Below are positions 17,606 to 26,342 of a stretch of DNA of 64,000 bases, one piece after another (within the stretch, counting starts at the first letter, position 1; every line of letters starts with the position of its first letter). The DNA is taken from positions 1 to 64,000 of the forward strand of contig NZ_BLJO01000013.1 in the NCBI RefSeq assembly GCF_009932555.1. Reading direction: 5' to 3'. The notes beneath the pieces were generated by a model. That model had not been told where the DNA came from, did not search any database, and worked only from the letters and a program-made list of their open reading frames with translations. The translations under genes and the position numbers were made by a program. This DNA comes from Steroidobacter agaridevorans. GTDB taxonomy: Bacteria > Pseudomonadota > Gammaproteobacteria > Steroidobacterales > Steroidobacteraceae.

Positions 17606-18889
17606 TTGACCACGGACCCGAACACAGCGATCTCCTACTACGCGGCTTCCGCGAACCCCGCACCCGAACATCCACAGCTTCAGGGCGACGTGACCGCGGA
17701 CGTTTGCGTCGTTGGCGGCGGCATCGCCGGCTGCTCGACGGCGCTCGATCTTGCGGAGCGCGGCTACAAGGTCGTGCTGCTCGAAGGCCAACGCATCGGC
17801 TGGGGCGCGTCCGGGCGCAGCGGCGGGCAAGCGATCAGCGGATTTGCCAGCGGCCAGAGCAAGCTGGTCCAGCAGGTCGGCGCCGAGAACGCGAAGCGGA
17901 TGTGGGATATCTCGGTGGAAGGCCTGCAACTGATCCGCGACCGGGTCGCCAGGTACAACATCGACTGCGACCTGCATTGGGGCCAGATGCACGTCGCCAT
18001 CAAGCCGCGTCAACGCGACGTGCTCCTGCACGAGCAACGCGAGGCCGAGGAAACCTACGGCTATCGACAACTCGAATTCCTGGAGCGTGGGCAAGTCGAA
18101 TCGCTGCTGGAAACCAAGCGCTACATCGCCGGCCTGTATGACCGTGGCGGCGGGCATCTGCATCCGTTGAATTACACGCTGGGTCTCGCCGCGGCCGCCA
18201 GTGCCGCGGGTGTTTCCATCCACGAGCGCTCGCTCGTTACAAACATCAGCTACGACCAGCCTGCAATGGTGAGCACCGCTACCGGCAGAGTCCGTGCGAA
18301 GTACGTCGTGCTGTGCTGTAACGCCTACTTGAATACGCTGGTGCCGTCGCTGCGCTCGCGCATCATGCCGGTGGGCACATATATCGTCGCGACCGAATCG
18401 CTCGGCGCAGCCCGCATGCAACGGCTCATGCGTGAAAACATTGCTGTCACGGACATCAACTTCGTGCTCGATTACTTCCGCCGCTCAGCCGACTTTCGTC
18501 TGCTGTTTGGCGGCCGTGTCAGCTATTCGGGCCTGGACCCTTTCAACACCGCGAACGCGACTCGCAAGCGCATGATCAAGGTGTTTCCACAGTTGTCCGA
18601 CGTGCGCGTCGAGTACGCCTGGGGAGGCTATGTCGACATCACCATGAGCCGTGCCCCGGATTTCGGTCGCCTGGCCCCCCATATCTACTATTTGCAGGGG
18701 TTCTCGGGGCATGGGATCGCGCTCACCGGCATCGCCGGCCGCCTGGCCGCCGAGGCCATTGCCGGCCAGGCTGAACGATTCGACCTGTTCACCCACCTGA
18801 AACATCGAAACTTCCCCGGCGGCGAGCTGTTGCGCATGCCGGCGCTGGTCCTGGCCATGCTTTGGTACCGGGCTCGCGATTTGCTGTAG
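17606..18889 (+). CDS. puuB: Gamma-glutamylputrescine oxidase, FAD-dependent (PuuB type)
   Basis: 427-residue DAO-family flavoprotein. The dinucleotide-binding motif VCVVGGGIAGCSTALDLAERG (about 33-53) ends with the ribose-binding acid in VVLLEG. GASGRSGGQAISGFASGQ (about 69-86) is typical of PuuB/OrdL flavoproteins. The C-terminal HGIALTGIAGRLAAEAIAGQ contacts FAD. The enzyme oxidises gamma-glutamylputrescine to the aldehyde with H2O2 release. The start is TTG at 17606, with GGAG seven bases upstream and no better ATG. The aldehyde dehydrogenase PuuC expected next in the pathway is not in this window. Confidence 0.88.
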   Translation: MTTDPNTAISYYAASANPAPEHPQLQGDVTADVCVVGGGIAGCSTALDLAERGYKVVLLEGQRIGWGASGRSGGQAISGFASGQSKLVQQVGAENAKRMWDISVEGLQLIRDRVARYNIDCDLHWGQMHVAIKPRQRDVLLHEQREAEETYGYRQLEFLERGQVESLLETKRYIAGLYDRGGGHLHPLNYTLGLAAAASAAGVSIHERSLVTNISYDQPAMVSTATGRVRAKYVVLCCNAYLNTLVPSLRSRIMPVGTYIVATESLGAARMQRLMRENIAVTDINFVLDYFRRSADFRLLFGGRVSYSGLDPFNTANATRKRMIKVFPQLSDVRVEYAWGGYVDITMSRAPDFGRLAPHIYYLQGFSGHGIALTGIAGRLAAEAIAGQAERFDLFTHLKHRNFPGGELLRMPALVLAMLWYRARDLL

Positions 18890-19033
18890 TCAGCGGCGTG
18901 CCGCTGGAACTTCCGCCGCGTTAGAGCATTTACAATTCGCGCTCGGCAGGTCTGGCCGCCGAGTCTCCTGCGGACGCCACAAACATAGTTTGGTCGCCGG
19001 GCCTCGAGGCGGCCGGGTCACTTCAGTGTGCGA

Positions 19034-21445
19034 ATGAATCAGGCGACGGATACCGGCTCGACGCCCGACGCTTCGGCGGGCGTCACCCCTGCCCCCTCGG
19101 CCGAAGCCAAGCCGCGTACCAGCATTCTGCTCGTCGACGATCAGCCGGCTCGCCTGCTGACATATGAGGCCGTGCTTTCCGGCATGGACGTCGAGTGTGT
19201 ACGCGCTTTGTCGGGCAGAGAAGCACTCAAACAGCTGCTGAGCCGCGAGTTCGCGCTCATCCTGCTCGACGTCAACATGCCGGACATGGATGGGTTCGAG
19301 ACCGCTCGCGTGATCCGCGAGCATCCGCGCTGGGAGCGCACGCCCATCATTTTCGTGACCGGCATGAACATCTCGGAGCTGGATCAGCTCAAGGGCTATG
19401 AAGTCGGCGCCATCGATTACATTTCCGTGCCCGTCGTGCCGGAGATCCTGCGCACCAAAGTCTCGGTGCTGGTGGAACTGCATCAGCGCCGGCGGCATCT
19501 CGAAACTCTGAACAATTCGCTGACTCAAGCGCGCACCGAGCTGGAGATCCGTCACGCGAATGCGATTGCCGAGCGCGACGCGCAGTTGCACGCCGTCTTC
19601 GAACATCCCACGGAGATGTTCGTCGTGCTGCAAGCCATGCGCGACCCTTGCGGAACCATCGTCGACTTTCAATACCGCGACGCGAACGCGAACTCGCTGG
19701 ACCTGCTCGGCTATACCCGCAAGCAGCTGGTCGGTTGTCTGCTCACCGAAATGTTCGATCCGGAACAGGCGAGCCGCGTCATCGCCCAATGCGCGCAAGT
19801 GCTGCAGACACGCCAGGTCTGTCGTTACGAGGCGCAGCACCGCGACAAGGATTTTTTCGTCACGCTGTTTGCGATGGGGCCGGACTGCGTCGTCAGCTCC
19901 GGCACCAACATCACCGAGCGCAAGCGGGCAGAAGCCGCGCTGAGGCACAGCGAAGCACGCCAGCGCGCGCTGCTGGATCACGCGCCGGTCGGCGTCGCCC
20001 ACCACTCGTTGGACGGCAAGTTCGAATACGTCAATCGCGCCTTCTGCAAGCTTACCGGCTACAGCTCCGAAGAGCTTTACACCAAGCGCTGGCAGGATCT
20101 CACCCATCCCGAAGATGTCACGCGCGATCAGCAGTTGGCGCAGCAAGTCATCGGCGGCAAGCTCGACGACTACACCGTCGAAACGCGCTACGTCCGCAAA
20201 GACGGCAGCATTGTCTGGGTGAATCTGTTCGGCAACTTCGTCGCGGACGATCAGGGCCGCGCGGTGCAAGGACTCGCCGTCGCCATCGACATCACCGATC
20301 AGATCAACTCGCAGCGCCTGCTGCGTGAAAGCGAAACCCGCCTGCGTGACGCCAACGAACGCAAGGACGAATTTCTCGCGATGCTGAGCCATGAGCTGCG
20401 GAATCCCGCCGCCGCCATCGGCAACGCGGCGCAGGCATTGTCGCGCCTGGCCGTGAATCGCGAGAAGGAACAGTCGCTGATCGGCATCGTGGAACGGCAG
20501 ATCGGCCAGCTCGGCCATCTGCTGGATGATTTGCTGGATGTGTCGCGAATCACGCAAGGCCGCATCGAGATCAACCGGGAGCGCATTTCGTTGCAGTCCT
20601 GCATCGACGTCGCGCTCGAGACCACGCAGCCGCAGATCCAGGAAAAGAAACATCGGCTCACCTTGAGCATGTGCCCCGAGCCGCTCTGGGTGGACGCGGA
20701 CAAGGTGCGGCTCGCGCAATGCATCGCGAATCTGCTGACGAATGCCGCCAAATACACCGAATCCGGCGGCGAGATTCACGTGCGCACGATGACCGAGAAC
20801 GATGCGGCGGTCGTGTCGATCTCGGACAACGGCATTGGCATGCCTGCCGAGCTGATTCCTCGTGCGTTCGAGTTGTTCGAACAGGGCGAGCGCGCATTGG
20901 ATCGCTCGCAAGGCGGGCTGGGCATCGGACTCGCCGTATGCCGCATGCTCATGGAGATGCAAGGCGGGACCGTGACGGGCAGCAGCCCCGGCGTCGGCCA
21001 CGGATCGACCTTCACGCTGCGCATGCCGCTCGCACAGGAAACGCACGATGCGTCGACAGACGAGAGCACAGACTGCGGCAGCCCGGGGCGCGTCATGATC
21101 ATCGACGACAATCGCGACGCCGCCGATTCGCTCGCGTTGTTACTGCAGCTGGAAGAGCACGCCACGCTCACCGCGTACTCTGGTTCGGATGCCTTGGAAC
21201 AAGCGGTCCGATTCAATCCGCACTTCGTGCTACTGGATATCGGCCTGCCGGAAATGGATGGTTACGAAGTCGCGCGCCGCATGAAGGCCATCGTCCCGCA
21301 AGCGCGATTGATCGCGGTGACGGGCTACGGCCTCGCCGGAGACAAACAACGTTCCGCCGACTCAGGCTTCGAAGCGCACCTGGTGAAGCCAGTGAATCTC
21401 ACCGACATCCAGACGACGTTCGCAGCGCTGACGGCTGATCAGTAA
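19034..21445 (+). CDS. Hybrid sensor histidine kinase with N- and C-terminal receiver domains
   Basis: 803 residues, no membrane segments, so a cytosolic sensor. Order: receiver (about 28-145, phosphoacceptor D79 in LILLDVNMPDMDG), two PAS-like modules (about 190-310 and 315-435, the second with a PAC end), HisKA with H453 in AMLSHELRNP, HATPase (NLLTNAAKYT, DNGIGM, GGLGIGLAV), and a C-terminal receiver with D735 in FVLLDIGLPEMDG. The first receiver lacks the conserved lysine: DYISVPVVPEI has Val where Lys-Pro is usual. The second receiver keeps it (HLVKPVN). ATG at 19034 is used; an in-frame GTG two codons earlier is possible. The 144-bp gap after puuB suggests its own promoter. The signal is unknown. 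Confidence 0.9.
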   Translation: MNQATDTGSTPDASAGVTPAPSAEAKPRTSILLVDDQPARLLTYEAVLSGMDVECVRALSGREALKQLLSREFALILLDVNMPDMDGFETARVIREHPRWERTPIIFVTGMNISELDQLKGYEVGAIDYISVPVVPEILRTKVSVLVELHQRRRHLETLNNSLTQARTELEIRHANAIAERDAQLHAVFEHPTEMFVVLQAMRDPCGTIVDFQYRDANANSLDLLGYTRKQLVGCLLTEMFDPEQASRVIAQCAQVLQTRQVCRYEAQHRDKDFFVTLFAMGPDCVVSSGTNITERKRAEAALRHSEARQRALLDHAPVGVAHHSLDGKFEYVNRAFCKLTGYSSEELYTKRWQDLTHPEDVTRDQQLAQQVIGGKLDDYTVETRYVRKDGSIVWVNLFGNFVADDQGRAVQGLAVAIDITDQINSQRLLRESETRLRDANERKDEFLAMLSHELRNPAAAIGNAAQALSRLAVNREKEQSLIGIVERQIGQLGHLLDDLLDVSRITQGRIEINRERISLQSCIDVALETTQPQIQEKKHRLTLSMCPEPLWVDADKVRLAQCIANLLTNAAKYTESGGEIHVRTMTENDAAVVSISDNGIGMPAELIPRAFELFEQGERALDRSQGGLGIGLAVCRMLMEMQGGTVTGSSPGVGHGSTFTLRMPLAQETHDASTDESTDCGSPGRVMIIDDNRDAADSLALLLQLEEHATLTAYSGSDALEQAVRFNPHFVLLDIGLPEMDGYEVARRMKAIVPQARLIAVTGYGLAGDKQRSADSGFEAHLVKPVNLTDIQTTFAALTADQ

Positions 21446-21446
21446 G

Positions 21447-21803
21447 TTATTCGCCGCGATATTCGCAGCCGCTGGTGCAAGTCTCGTGGATCACGACCTT
21501 GGCCAGCAGCGGCAACACCGGCTTCGCCTGCTGCCACACCCAGCGCGCCAGATTCTCGCTGGTGGGATTCTCCAACCCTTCGATCTCGTTCAAATAGTGA
21601 TGATCGAGCCGGTCGTAGATGGGCTGAAACGCGGCCTTCACGTCGGCGAAATCCATCACCCAGCCGGTGACCGGATCGACTTCGCCGCTGACGTGCAGCT
21701 CGATGCGAAACGAATGGCCGTGCAGGCGCGCGCACTTATGCCCCGCCGGAACGTTCGGCAGGCGATGCGCAGCCTCGATGGTGAAGACACGGAAGATGTT
21801 CAT
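21447..21803 (-). CDS. queD: 6-carboxy-5,6,7,8-tetrahydropterin synthase (QueD)
   Basis: 118 residues, the usual length. Zinc ligands H13, H28 and H30 (AAHRLP and LHGH) and catalytic C24 ([10 protein letters not shown]) are in place. [20 protein letters not shown] and ETCTSGCEY complete the family pattern. It makes 6-carboxytetrahydropterin from dihydroneopterin triphosphate in queuosine biosynthesis. Its stop lies one base from the stop of the convergent hybrid kinase. A terminator for the upstream gene precedes the start. Confidence 0.95.
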   Translation of the reverse strand: MNIFRVFTIEAAHRLPNVPAGHKCARLHGHSFRIELHVSGEVDPVTGWVMDFADVKAAFQPIYDRLDHHYLNEIEGLENPTSENLARWVWQQAKPVLPLLAKVVIHETCTSGCEYRGE

Positions 21804-21810
21804 ATGTGAA

Positions 21811-21834
21811 AAAGGCGCCGCGAGCGGCGCCTTT
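21811..21834 (-). terminator. Intrinsic terminator after the Cys-rich small protein gene
   Basis: AAAGGCGCC (21811-21819) pairs perfectly with GGCGCCTTT (21826-21834) across a 6-nt loop. On the minus strand the stem is followed by a run of T (complement of the A-run ending at 21813). It lies about 25 bp after the stop at 21858 and just before queD. Confidence 0.75.
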
Positions 21835-21857
21835 CGATTATCTCAGCTGCAGAAACT

Positions 21858-22313
21858 TTACGCAGCTTTGCGACGACGCGAGCTGGACGCGCAGCTGCAG
21901 GTGCCACAAGTGCAACGGATGCCGCTGCAATCGCTGCAAACCGTGAAATCCACCGAGCCGAAGTGGCGGCGGCACGACTCGCAGTACGGCTTGCGACGGC
22001 CGGTGCGGGCGTTCCGATACGACTCCACCGCGGCCGAGCTCTGATCCGCCGTTTCCCCGGTGCAAGCGTTCAGATCCTTGCTGACGATGCCGCGCATGAA
22101 GGTGCTCGAGGTCATCGAGCCGACCTTGAACAAGCGCATCTGTTCGCGGGCCAAGCCCATCTGCGCCACGGGGTCGTAAATGACCACGCCCAGCTTGGGA
22201 TGAAAATGAACCTGGAACGGATCGCCGCTCATAACAATCACTTCGGAAATGGGGGTGATGGCCGGAAAAGGGCCTGTAACGCGGGCGCAATTGTGCTGCA
22301 ACAGGTCCGTCAT
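21858..22313 (-). CDS. Small protein with cysteine-rich, zinc-ribbon-like C-terminus, unknown function
   Basis: 151 residues from ATG at 22313; a second ATG at 22232 would give 124. No known family is recognised. The last ~45 residues hold a Cys cluster (YCESC, CSDC, CTCGTCSC) followed by a basic tail (SSSRRRKAA), suggesting one or two zinc-binding knuckles. The N-terminal part (DPFQVHFHPKLGVVIYDP) looks like a small beta domain. Neither start has a strong SD, so the N-terminus is uncertain. A terminator follows the gene, which supports a real transcription unit. It lies between queD and rlmKL on the same strand, with no clear functional link. Confidence 0.6.
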   Translation of the reverse strand: MTDLLQHNCARVTGPFPAITPISEVIVMSGDPFQVHFHPKLGVVIYDPVAQMGLAREQMRLFKVGSMTSSTFMRGIVSKDLNACTGETADQSSAAVESYRNARTGRRKPYCESCRRHFGSVDFTVCSDCSGIRCTCGTCSCASSSRRRKAA

Positions 22314-22425
22314 GGCAATGCGCTGGCACCCGTATTTGACGCTTTTTAAGCGTTCTGGCGCAGCATTTCCGTGAAGGCTGCGTTCGCGGTGGACGTTAGC
22401 CCCACCGCGAGTGGGCTTCTTTCGC

Positions 22426-24648
22426 TCAGCGCACGGCAGTTCCGCCAGCAGAATTTTCAGTAACTCCTGCAAGCGGCTCGACCGATGCGCGGCGCCGTAA
22501 GACATAACAAGCATGGATGCGCGGATTGCGCTCGAAGTCCTTCGGCAGCGTGCGGCGGCCGATATCTTCGATGTCGAATGCCGCGAGCCCGTCTCGATCC
22601 AGACGAAAACGCGTGTAATTATTCGAAAACACGATGGCGCCGCCGGGGGCCAACAACTCCGCAGCAAGCGTCAATAGTTGTACGTGATCCCGTTGCACGT
22701 CGAAATCCTGCTCCATGCGCTTGGAGCGTGAATGCGTCGGCGGATCGATGAACATCAGATCCCAGCGCCGCGATTTATCCCGCTGTTCCTGCAGCCAGGC
22801 CAGGCAGTCGGCCTGCACGAAGCCGTGCTCGGGTCCGGCGAGATTATTCAAAGCCAGGTTGCGTTTGGCCCAGTCGAGATAGGTGCGCGACATATCGACT
22901 GTCGTCGATGACGTGGCGCCGCCGCCGGCGGCATACACCGTCGCCGTGCCCGTGTACGCAAACAAATTCAGAAACCGTTTGCCGCGAGCCAGCTCGCCGA
23001 CATAACGGCGCGTCAAGCGGTGGTCGAGGAACAAGCCCGTATCCAGATAGTCCGTGAAGTTCACTGCGAACCGATAGGGCTGCTCGCGAACGATGTGATA
23101 TTCGCGCTCGTTATCCAGCTTCTCGTATTGAGTGCCGTCCTTTTGCTGGCGGCGCTCGCGAATGAAGAGTCGATCCTCGCCGAGACCCAGCTCGTGCGGA
23201 ATCACTGCGAGCGCCTCGTTTCGACGCTGCCTCGCAGCCTTGGGCTCGATGGTCTTCGGTGGCGCGTATTCCTGCACGACCACCCAGCGATCCGCCTCGC
23301 CATTGCTGTACTGGTCGATGGCGAATGCGTACTCGGGCATGTCGGCATCGTAGATTCGATAGCAATCGATGTTTTCCCGGCGCGCCCAGTCCTGCATCGA
23401 CTTCAGGTTCTTGCGTAGACGATTGGCGAACATTTGTGCGCCTGGCCGCTCGCGAATCTCGGCCGCATCCGGCGGCGGCTTGCGCTCGCCGATGTAGTCG
23501 CCGGGCGTGACATCGAAGCGCAACAGCCGGCATTCGATACGTCCGTTGAACAGCGTGTGCGTGCGGCGTGCATTGACGCCCACTGACTTCGCGAGTGGCG
23601 GATTGCCGGTCAGCACCGCTGCTTTCCAGCCTTCGAAGTGCTCGCGCAGCTTCGCGCCGAATGTTTGGTACAGGGCCTGCAGCCGCTCCTGTTCGCCGAT
23701 ACGCTCGCCATACGGTGGATTTGTGACGACCAGACCGGTCGCCGCCTCGCTCTGACGCGTCAGCTGCTCGAGATCGCGTCGTTCGATATGGATAGCGCCG
23801 CGCAGCTTCGCCCGGTCGACGTTCTCAATGGCCGCGCGCACGGCCGTCGCGTCGGCATCGTAGCCACGCAATGTGACTTTCTTCGTCGCTGCTGCTTCTC
23901 GACGGTCGCGAGCTTCCTGGATCAGCCGCTCCCACCGCGCGCGATCGTGACCGCGCCAGCCGATGAAACCGAAGTAGCTGCGCAGGAGCCCGGGCGCAAC
24001 ATCCAACGCCATGAGCGCCGCTTCGATGGGCAGCGTGCCTGAGCCACACATCGGATCGACCAGGTCGCCGCCCTCTTCCGCGATGGTTGGCCAGCCGCAG
24101 CGAAGTAACACGGCGGCGGCGAGATTTTCCTTCAAAGGCGCAGCGACACCGCGAGCGCGATAGGCGCGTCGATGCAAGCTGTCGCCGGAAAGATCGAGGC
24201 TGACCGTCGCGCGATCGCGATCGAGCCGCACATCGATACGAACGTCGGGCTGCTCCAGCTGCACCGAGGGCCGTTCGCCGGTGCGCTCACGAAACTGATC
24301 GACGATGGCGTCCTTGGTCTTCAACGCGCCGAAATGCGTATGCGTGATGCCGCTCGACGAGCCACCGAAGTCGATGGCAATCGTGCCGTTCGGACGCACG
24401 TGCTCCTGCCAATCGATGCCGGCGACGCCCTCGTACAGCTGATCTTGAGTCGCGGCTGGAAAGGTGCCGAGCGGCAACAACACACGGCTCGCCGTACGCG
24501 ACCACAGACATGCGCGATAAGCGACTTCGAGCGAGCCTTCGGCCTGTACGCCGAGCTTGAACTCACGAGTCTGAGTCGCGCCGCAATTACGTAGCTCCGC
24601 GGCAGTGAGATCCGCGACGCCCGGCGGACACGAAACGAAAATTTGCAT
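22426..24648 (-). CDS. rlmL: Bifunctional 23S rRNA guanine methyltransferase RlmKL
   Basis: 740 residues. The N-terminal THUMP domain (about 50-160) binds RNA. The first Rossmann methyltransferase has DPMCGSGTLPIEAAL and the N2-guanine methylase motif NPPYGERIG. The second methyltransferase (C-terminal ~300 residues) has FLNLFAYTGTATVYAA and FIDPPTHSRSKRM. This is the fused RlmL (m2G2445) and RlmK (m7G2069) arrangement of gammaproteobacteria. ATG at 24648 has SD AAGGG six bases upstream; an in-frame TTG two codons earlier is less likely. It is monocistronic, or distal to aguB. Confidence 0.95.
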   Translation of the reverse strand: MQIFVSCPPGVADLTAAELRNCGATQTREFKLGVQAEGSLEVAYRACLWSRTASRVLLPLGTFPAATQDQLYEGVAGIDWQEHVRPNGTIAIDFGGSSSGITHTHFGALKTKDAIVDQFRERTGERPSVQLEQPDVRIDVRLDRDRATVSLDLSGDSLHRRAYRARGVAAPLKENLAAAVLLRCGWPTIAEEGGDLVDPMCGSGTLPIEAALMALDVAPGLLRSYFGFIGWRGHDRARWERLIQEARDRREAAATKKVTLRGYDADATAVRAAIENVDRAKLRGAIHIERRDLEQLTRQSEAATGLVVTNPPYGERIGEQERLQALYQTFGAKLREHFEGWKAAVLTGNPPLAKSVGVNARRTHTLFNGRIECRLLRFDVTPGDYIGERKPPPDAAEIRERPGAQMFANRLRKNLKSMQDWARRENIDCYRIYDADMPEYAFAIDQYSNGEADRWVVVQEYAPPKTIEPKAARQRRNEALAVIPHELGLGEDRLFIRERRQQKDGTQYEKLDNEREYHIVREQPYRFAVNFTDYLDTGLFLDHRLTRRYVGELARGKRFLNLFAYTGTATVYAAGGGATSSTTVDMSRTYLDWAKRNLALNNLAGPEHGFVQADCLAWLQEQRDKSRRWDLMFIDPPTHSRSKRMEQDFDVQRDHVQLLTLAAELLAPGGAIVFSNNYTRFRLDRDGLAAFDIEDIGRRTLPKDFERNPRIHACYVLRRRASVEPLAGVTENSAGGTAVR

Positions 24649-24707
24649 GAACAACCCTTAGCCGCACCTACGCGCGGTCCCTCCTACTCGGAGAGAACAA
24701 TGAACCC

Positions 24708-24723
24708 GGGCCCTTTCGGGCCC
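24708..24723. other. GC-rich hairpin downstream of aguB, weak terminator candidate
   Basis: GGGCCC-TTTC-GGGCCC forms a perfect 6-bp stem that can be extended by flanking CCC/GGG. It lies 17 bp after the aguB stop on the minus strand but lacks a U-run, so it may only be a pause or mRNA-end structure. Confidence 0.35.
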
Positions 24724-24740
24724 AGGGAAGATATTTGGAC

Positions 24741-25616
24741 TTAGCGGGCTCGCTGCTGGCCGTCGAGCGTCATGATCGGGCCGTACAGCTCCGGCCGGCG
24801 GTCGCGGAACACACCCCAAGCCTGGCGATAGTTGCGGATCGCATCCAGATCGAACGTTGCGGTCAACACCGCCTCGCCCTCGCGCGCCGCCTGCTTGACG
24901 ACCGCACCGGTCTGGTCCGCGATGAACGAGGAGCCATAGTAGGTCACCGTCCAGTTCTGACCTTTCTCGGTGCCGACTCGATTGGACGCAACCAGCGGCA
25001 TGATGTTGGACGCGGCATGGCCCTGCATCGCGCGTTGCCAGTGATCGCGCGAGTCGATGCTCAGGTCCTGCGGCTCCGAACCGATGGCCGTCGGATAGAA
25101 CAGAATCTCCGCGCCCTGCACAGCCATCGCTCGCGCCGACTCCGGGAACCACTGGTCCCAGCAGATGGCCACGCCAATCGTGCCGAAGCGCGTCGGCCAC
25201 ACTTTGAATCCCGTGTCGCCGGGCGAGAAATAAAACTTCTCGTGATAGCCCGGGCTCTCGGGAATGTGCGCCTTACGATAAGTGCCGAGCAGCGAACCGT
25301 CGGCATCGATGATGGCGACCGAGTTGTAGAACGCATTGCCCGCACGCTCATACACGCTGCACGGGAGCACCACATTCAACTCGCGCGCCAGATCCTGAAA
25401 GCGACGCACCGCCGGGTTCTCTTCGATCGGCATCGCCACCGCGAAACACTTCGGGTCGTGCTCCTTGCAAAAGTAAGGCGTCTCGAACAGCTCCTGAATC
25501 AGGATGATGTTCGCGCCCTGCCTGGCCGACTCACGCACCAGCCGCTCGGCGGTGGCGAGATTGGCCGTGCGATCCGGCGTGCTGGCGAATTGAGTGGCGG
25601 CAACAGTGGTCTTCAT
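24741..25616 (-). CDS. aguB: N-carbamoylputrescine amidase (AguB, nitrilase superfamily)
   Basis: 291 residues with catalytic triad E42 (IQELFETPYF), K115 (YRKAHIPESPGYHEKFYF) and C152 (AICWDQWFPE). The HIPESPGYHEKFYFSPGD block is diagnostic of AguB/plant CPA. The enzyme makes putrescine, CO2 and ammonia from N-carbamoylputrescine, feeding the Puu and SpuC routes. Agmatine deiminase (AguA), which makes its substrate, is not in this window. It lies 32 bp downstream of the PuuR-like regulator on the same strand, so the two are likely co-transcribed. Confidence 0.93.
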   Translation of the reverse strand: MKTTVAATQFASTPDRTANLATAERLVRESARQGANIILIQELFETPYFCKEHDPKCFAVAMPIEENPAVRRFQDLARELNVVLPCSVYERAGNAFYNSVAIIDADGSLLGTYRKAHIPESPGYHEKFYFSPGDTGFKVWPTRFGTIGVAICWDQWFPESARAMAVQGAEILFYPTAIGSEPQDLSIDSRDHWQRAMQGHAASNIMPLVASNRVGTEKGQNWTVTYYGSSFIADQTGAVVKQAAREGEAVLTATFDLDAIRNYRQAWGVFRDRRPELYGPIMTLDGQQRAR

Positions 25617-25648
25617 GTCGTCTTAAGGGCGCTCGCAAGGTAAAAAGT

Positions 25649-26197
25649 TCAGAAAGTCGGCGGCGTGCTGGCGCTGACGATTTCGCAGGGCTCGTCGCCG
25701 GCGTTGCGGAACCGGTGCGGAACCGCGCTGGCGAAATAGTACGCGTCTCCGGGCCCGAGCACTCTGCTTTGACCACCTACGGTCAATTCAATATGGCCCG
25801 TCAGAACGATGCCGCCCTCTTCGCCCTTGTGGCTCAGCATGTCCGCGCCGGTGTCGGCCTTCGGCCGATATCGTTCGTGCATGATGGTCATGGCGCGATT
25901 GGTCCGCTTCGCCGCCACCAGCCGCAGCGATACATCGCGATCGCCGATGTCCGCCAGCTCGTCGCGGGCGTAGAACACTTGGGGAGTTTCCTGCAAATCC
26001 AAGGTGAAGAAGTCGGCCAGCGACATCGGCACGCCATCCAGCACCTTTTTCAGCGAGCTCACCGAGGGACTGACCCGATTCTGCTCGATCAGCGAAATGG
26101 TGCCGTTGGTGACGCCGGCGCGCTTGGCCAGCTCGCGCTGGGACAGCCCGTACATCATGCGGACCGCCTTCAGATGACCGCCTACATCGATGCTCAT
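25649..26197 (-). CDS. puuR: XRE-cupin transcriptional regulator of putrescine genes (PuuR type)
   Basis: 182 residues. The N-terminal helix-turn-helix (GLSQRELAKRAGVTNGTISLIEQNRVSPSVSSLKKVL in outline, about 17-49) is XRE-type. The C-terminal cupin (about 105-178) includes HKGEEGGIVLTG and PHRFRNAGDEPCEIVSASTPPTF, the latter very close to the end of E. coli PuuR. PuuR-family proteins repress polyamine catabolism genes and release on binding putrescine. SD GAGG lies about 8 bases before the ATG. It is divergent from the aminotransferase gene at 26343, with a dyad at 26220-26239 between them that is the likely autoregulatory site. Confidence 0.88.
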   Translation of the reverse strand: MSIDVGGHLKAVRMMYGLSQRELAKRAGVTNGTISLIEQNRVSPSVSSLKKVLDGVPMSLADFFTLDLQETPQVFYARDELADIGDRDVSLRLVAAKRTNRAMTIMHERYRPKADTGADMLSHKGEEGGIVLTGHIELTVGGQSRVLGPGDAYYFASAVPHRFRNAGDEPCEIVSASTPPTF

Positions 26198-26219
26198 GGG
26201 CCGCCTCGCTCACAGGAAG

Positions 26220-26239
26220 GTGTTTAGGATAATAGACAC
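26220..26239. promoter_or_regulatory. 20-bp dyad between puuR and the divergent aminotransferase gene
   Basis: GTGTTTAGGATAATAGACAC has dyad form GTGTnTAnnATnnTAnACAC: 14 of 20 positions are symmetric. It lies 23 bp upstream of the puuR start in the shared divergent region. Its core resembles the 12731-12746 palindrome. It is the best candidate for the PuuR-like operator here. Confidence 0.5.
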
Positions 26240-26342
26240 GCCCTTCTGGCAGCCAGCATTTTTTCGCGCGTATTTGAGCGGCGTGTCGATTTTTCTTATC
26301 ATCGCCACGCTCCATCGTTCCCCAGCGAATCAGGCGGTTCCC

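Noticed and set aside
18890-21046. 718-codon open frame on the minus strand
   Set aside because: It lies antisense to the hybrid kinase, whose domains and motifs are complete; the antisense translation is His/Arg/Asp-rich shadow sequence of GC-rich DNA.
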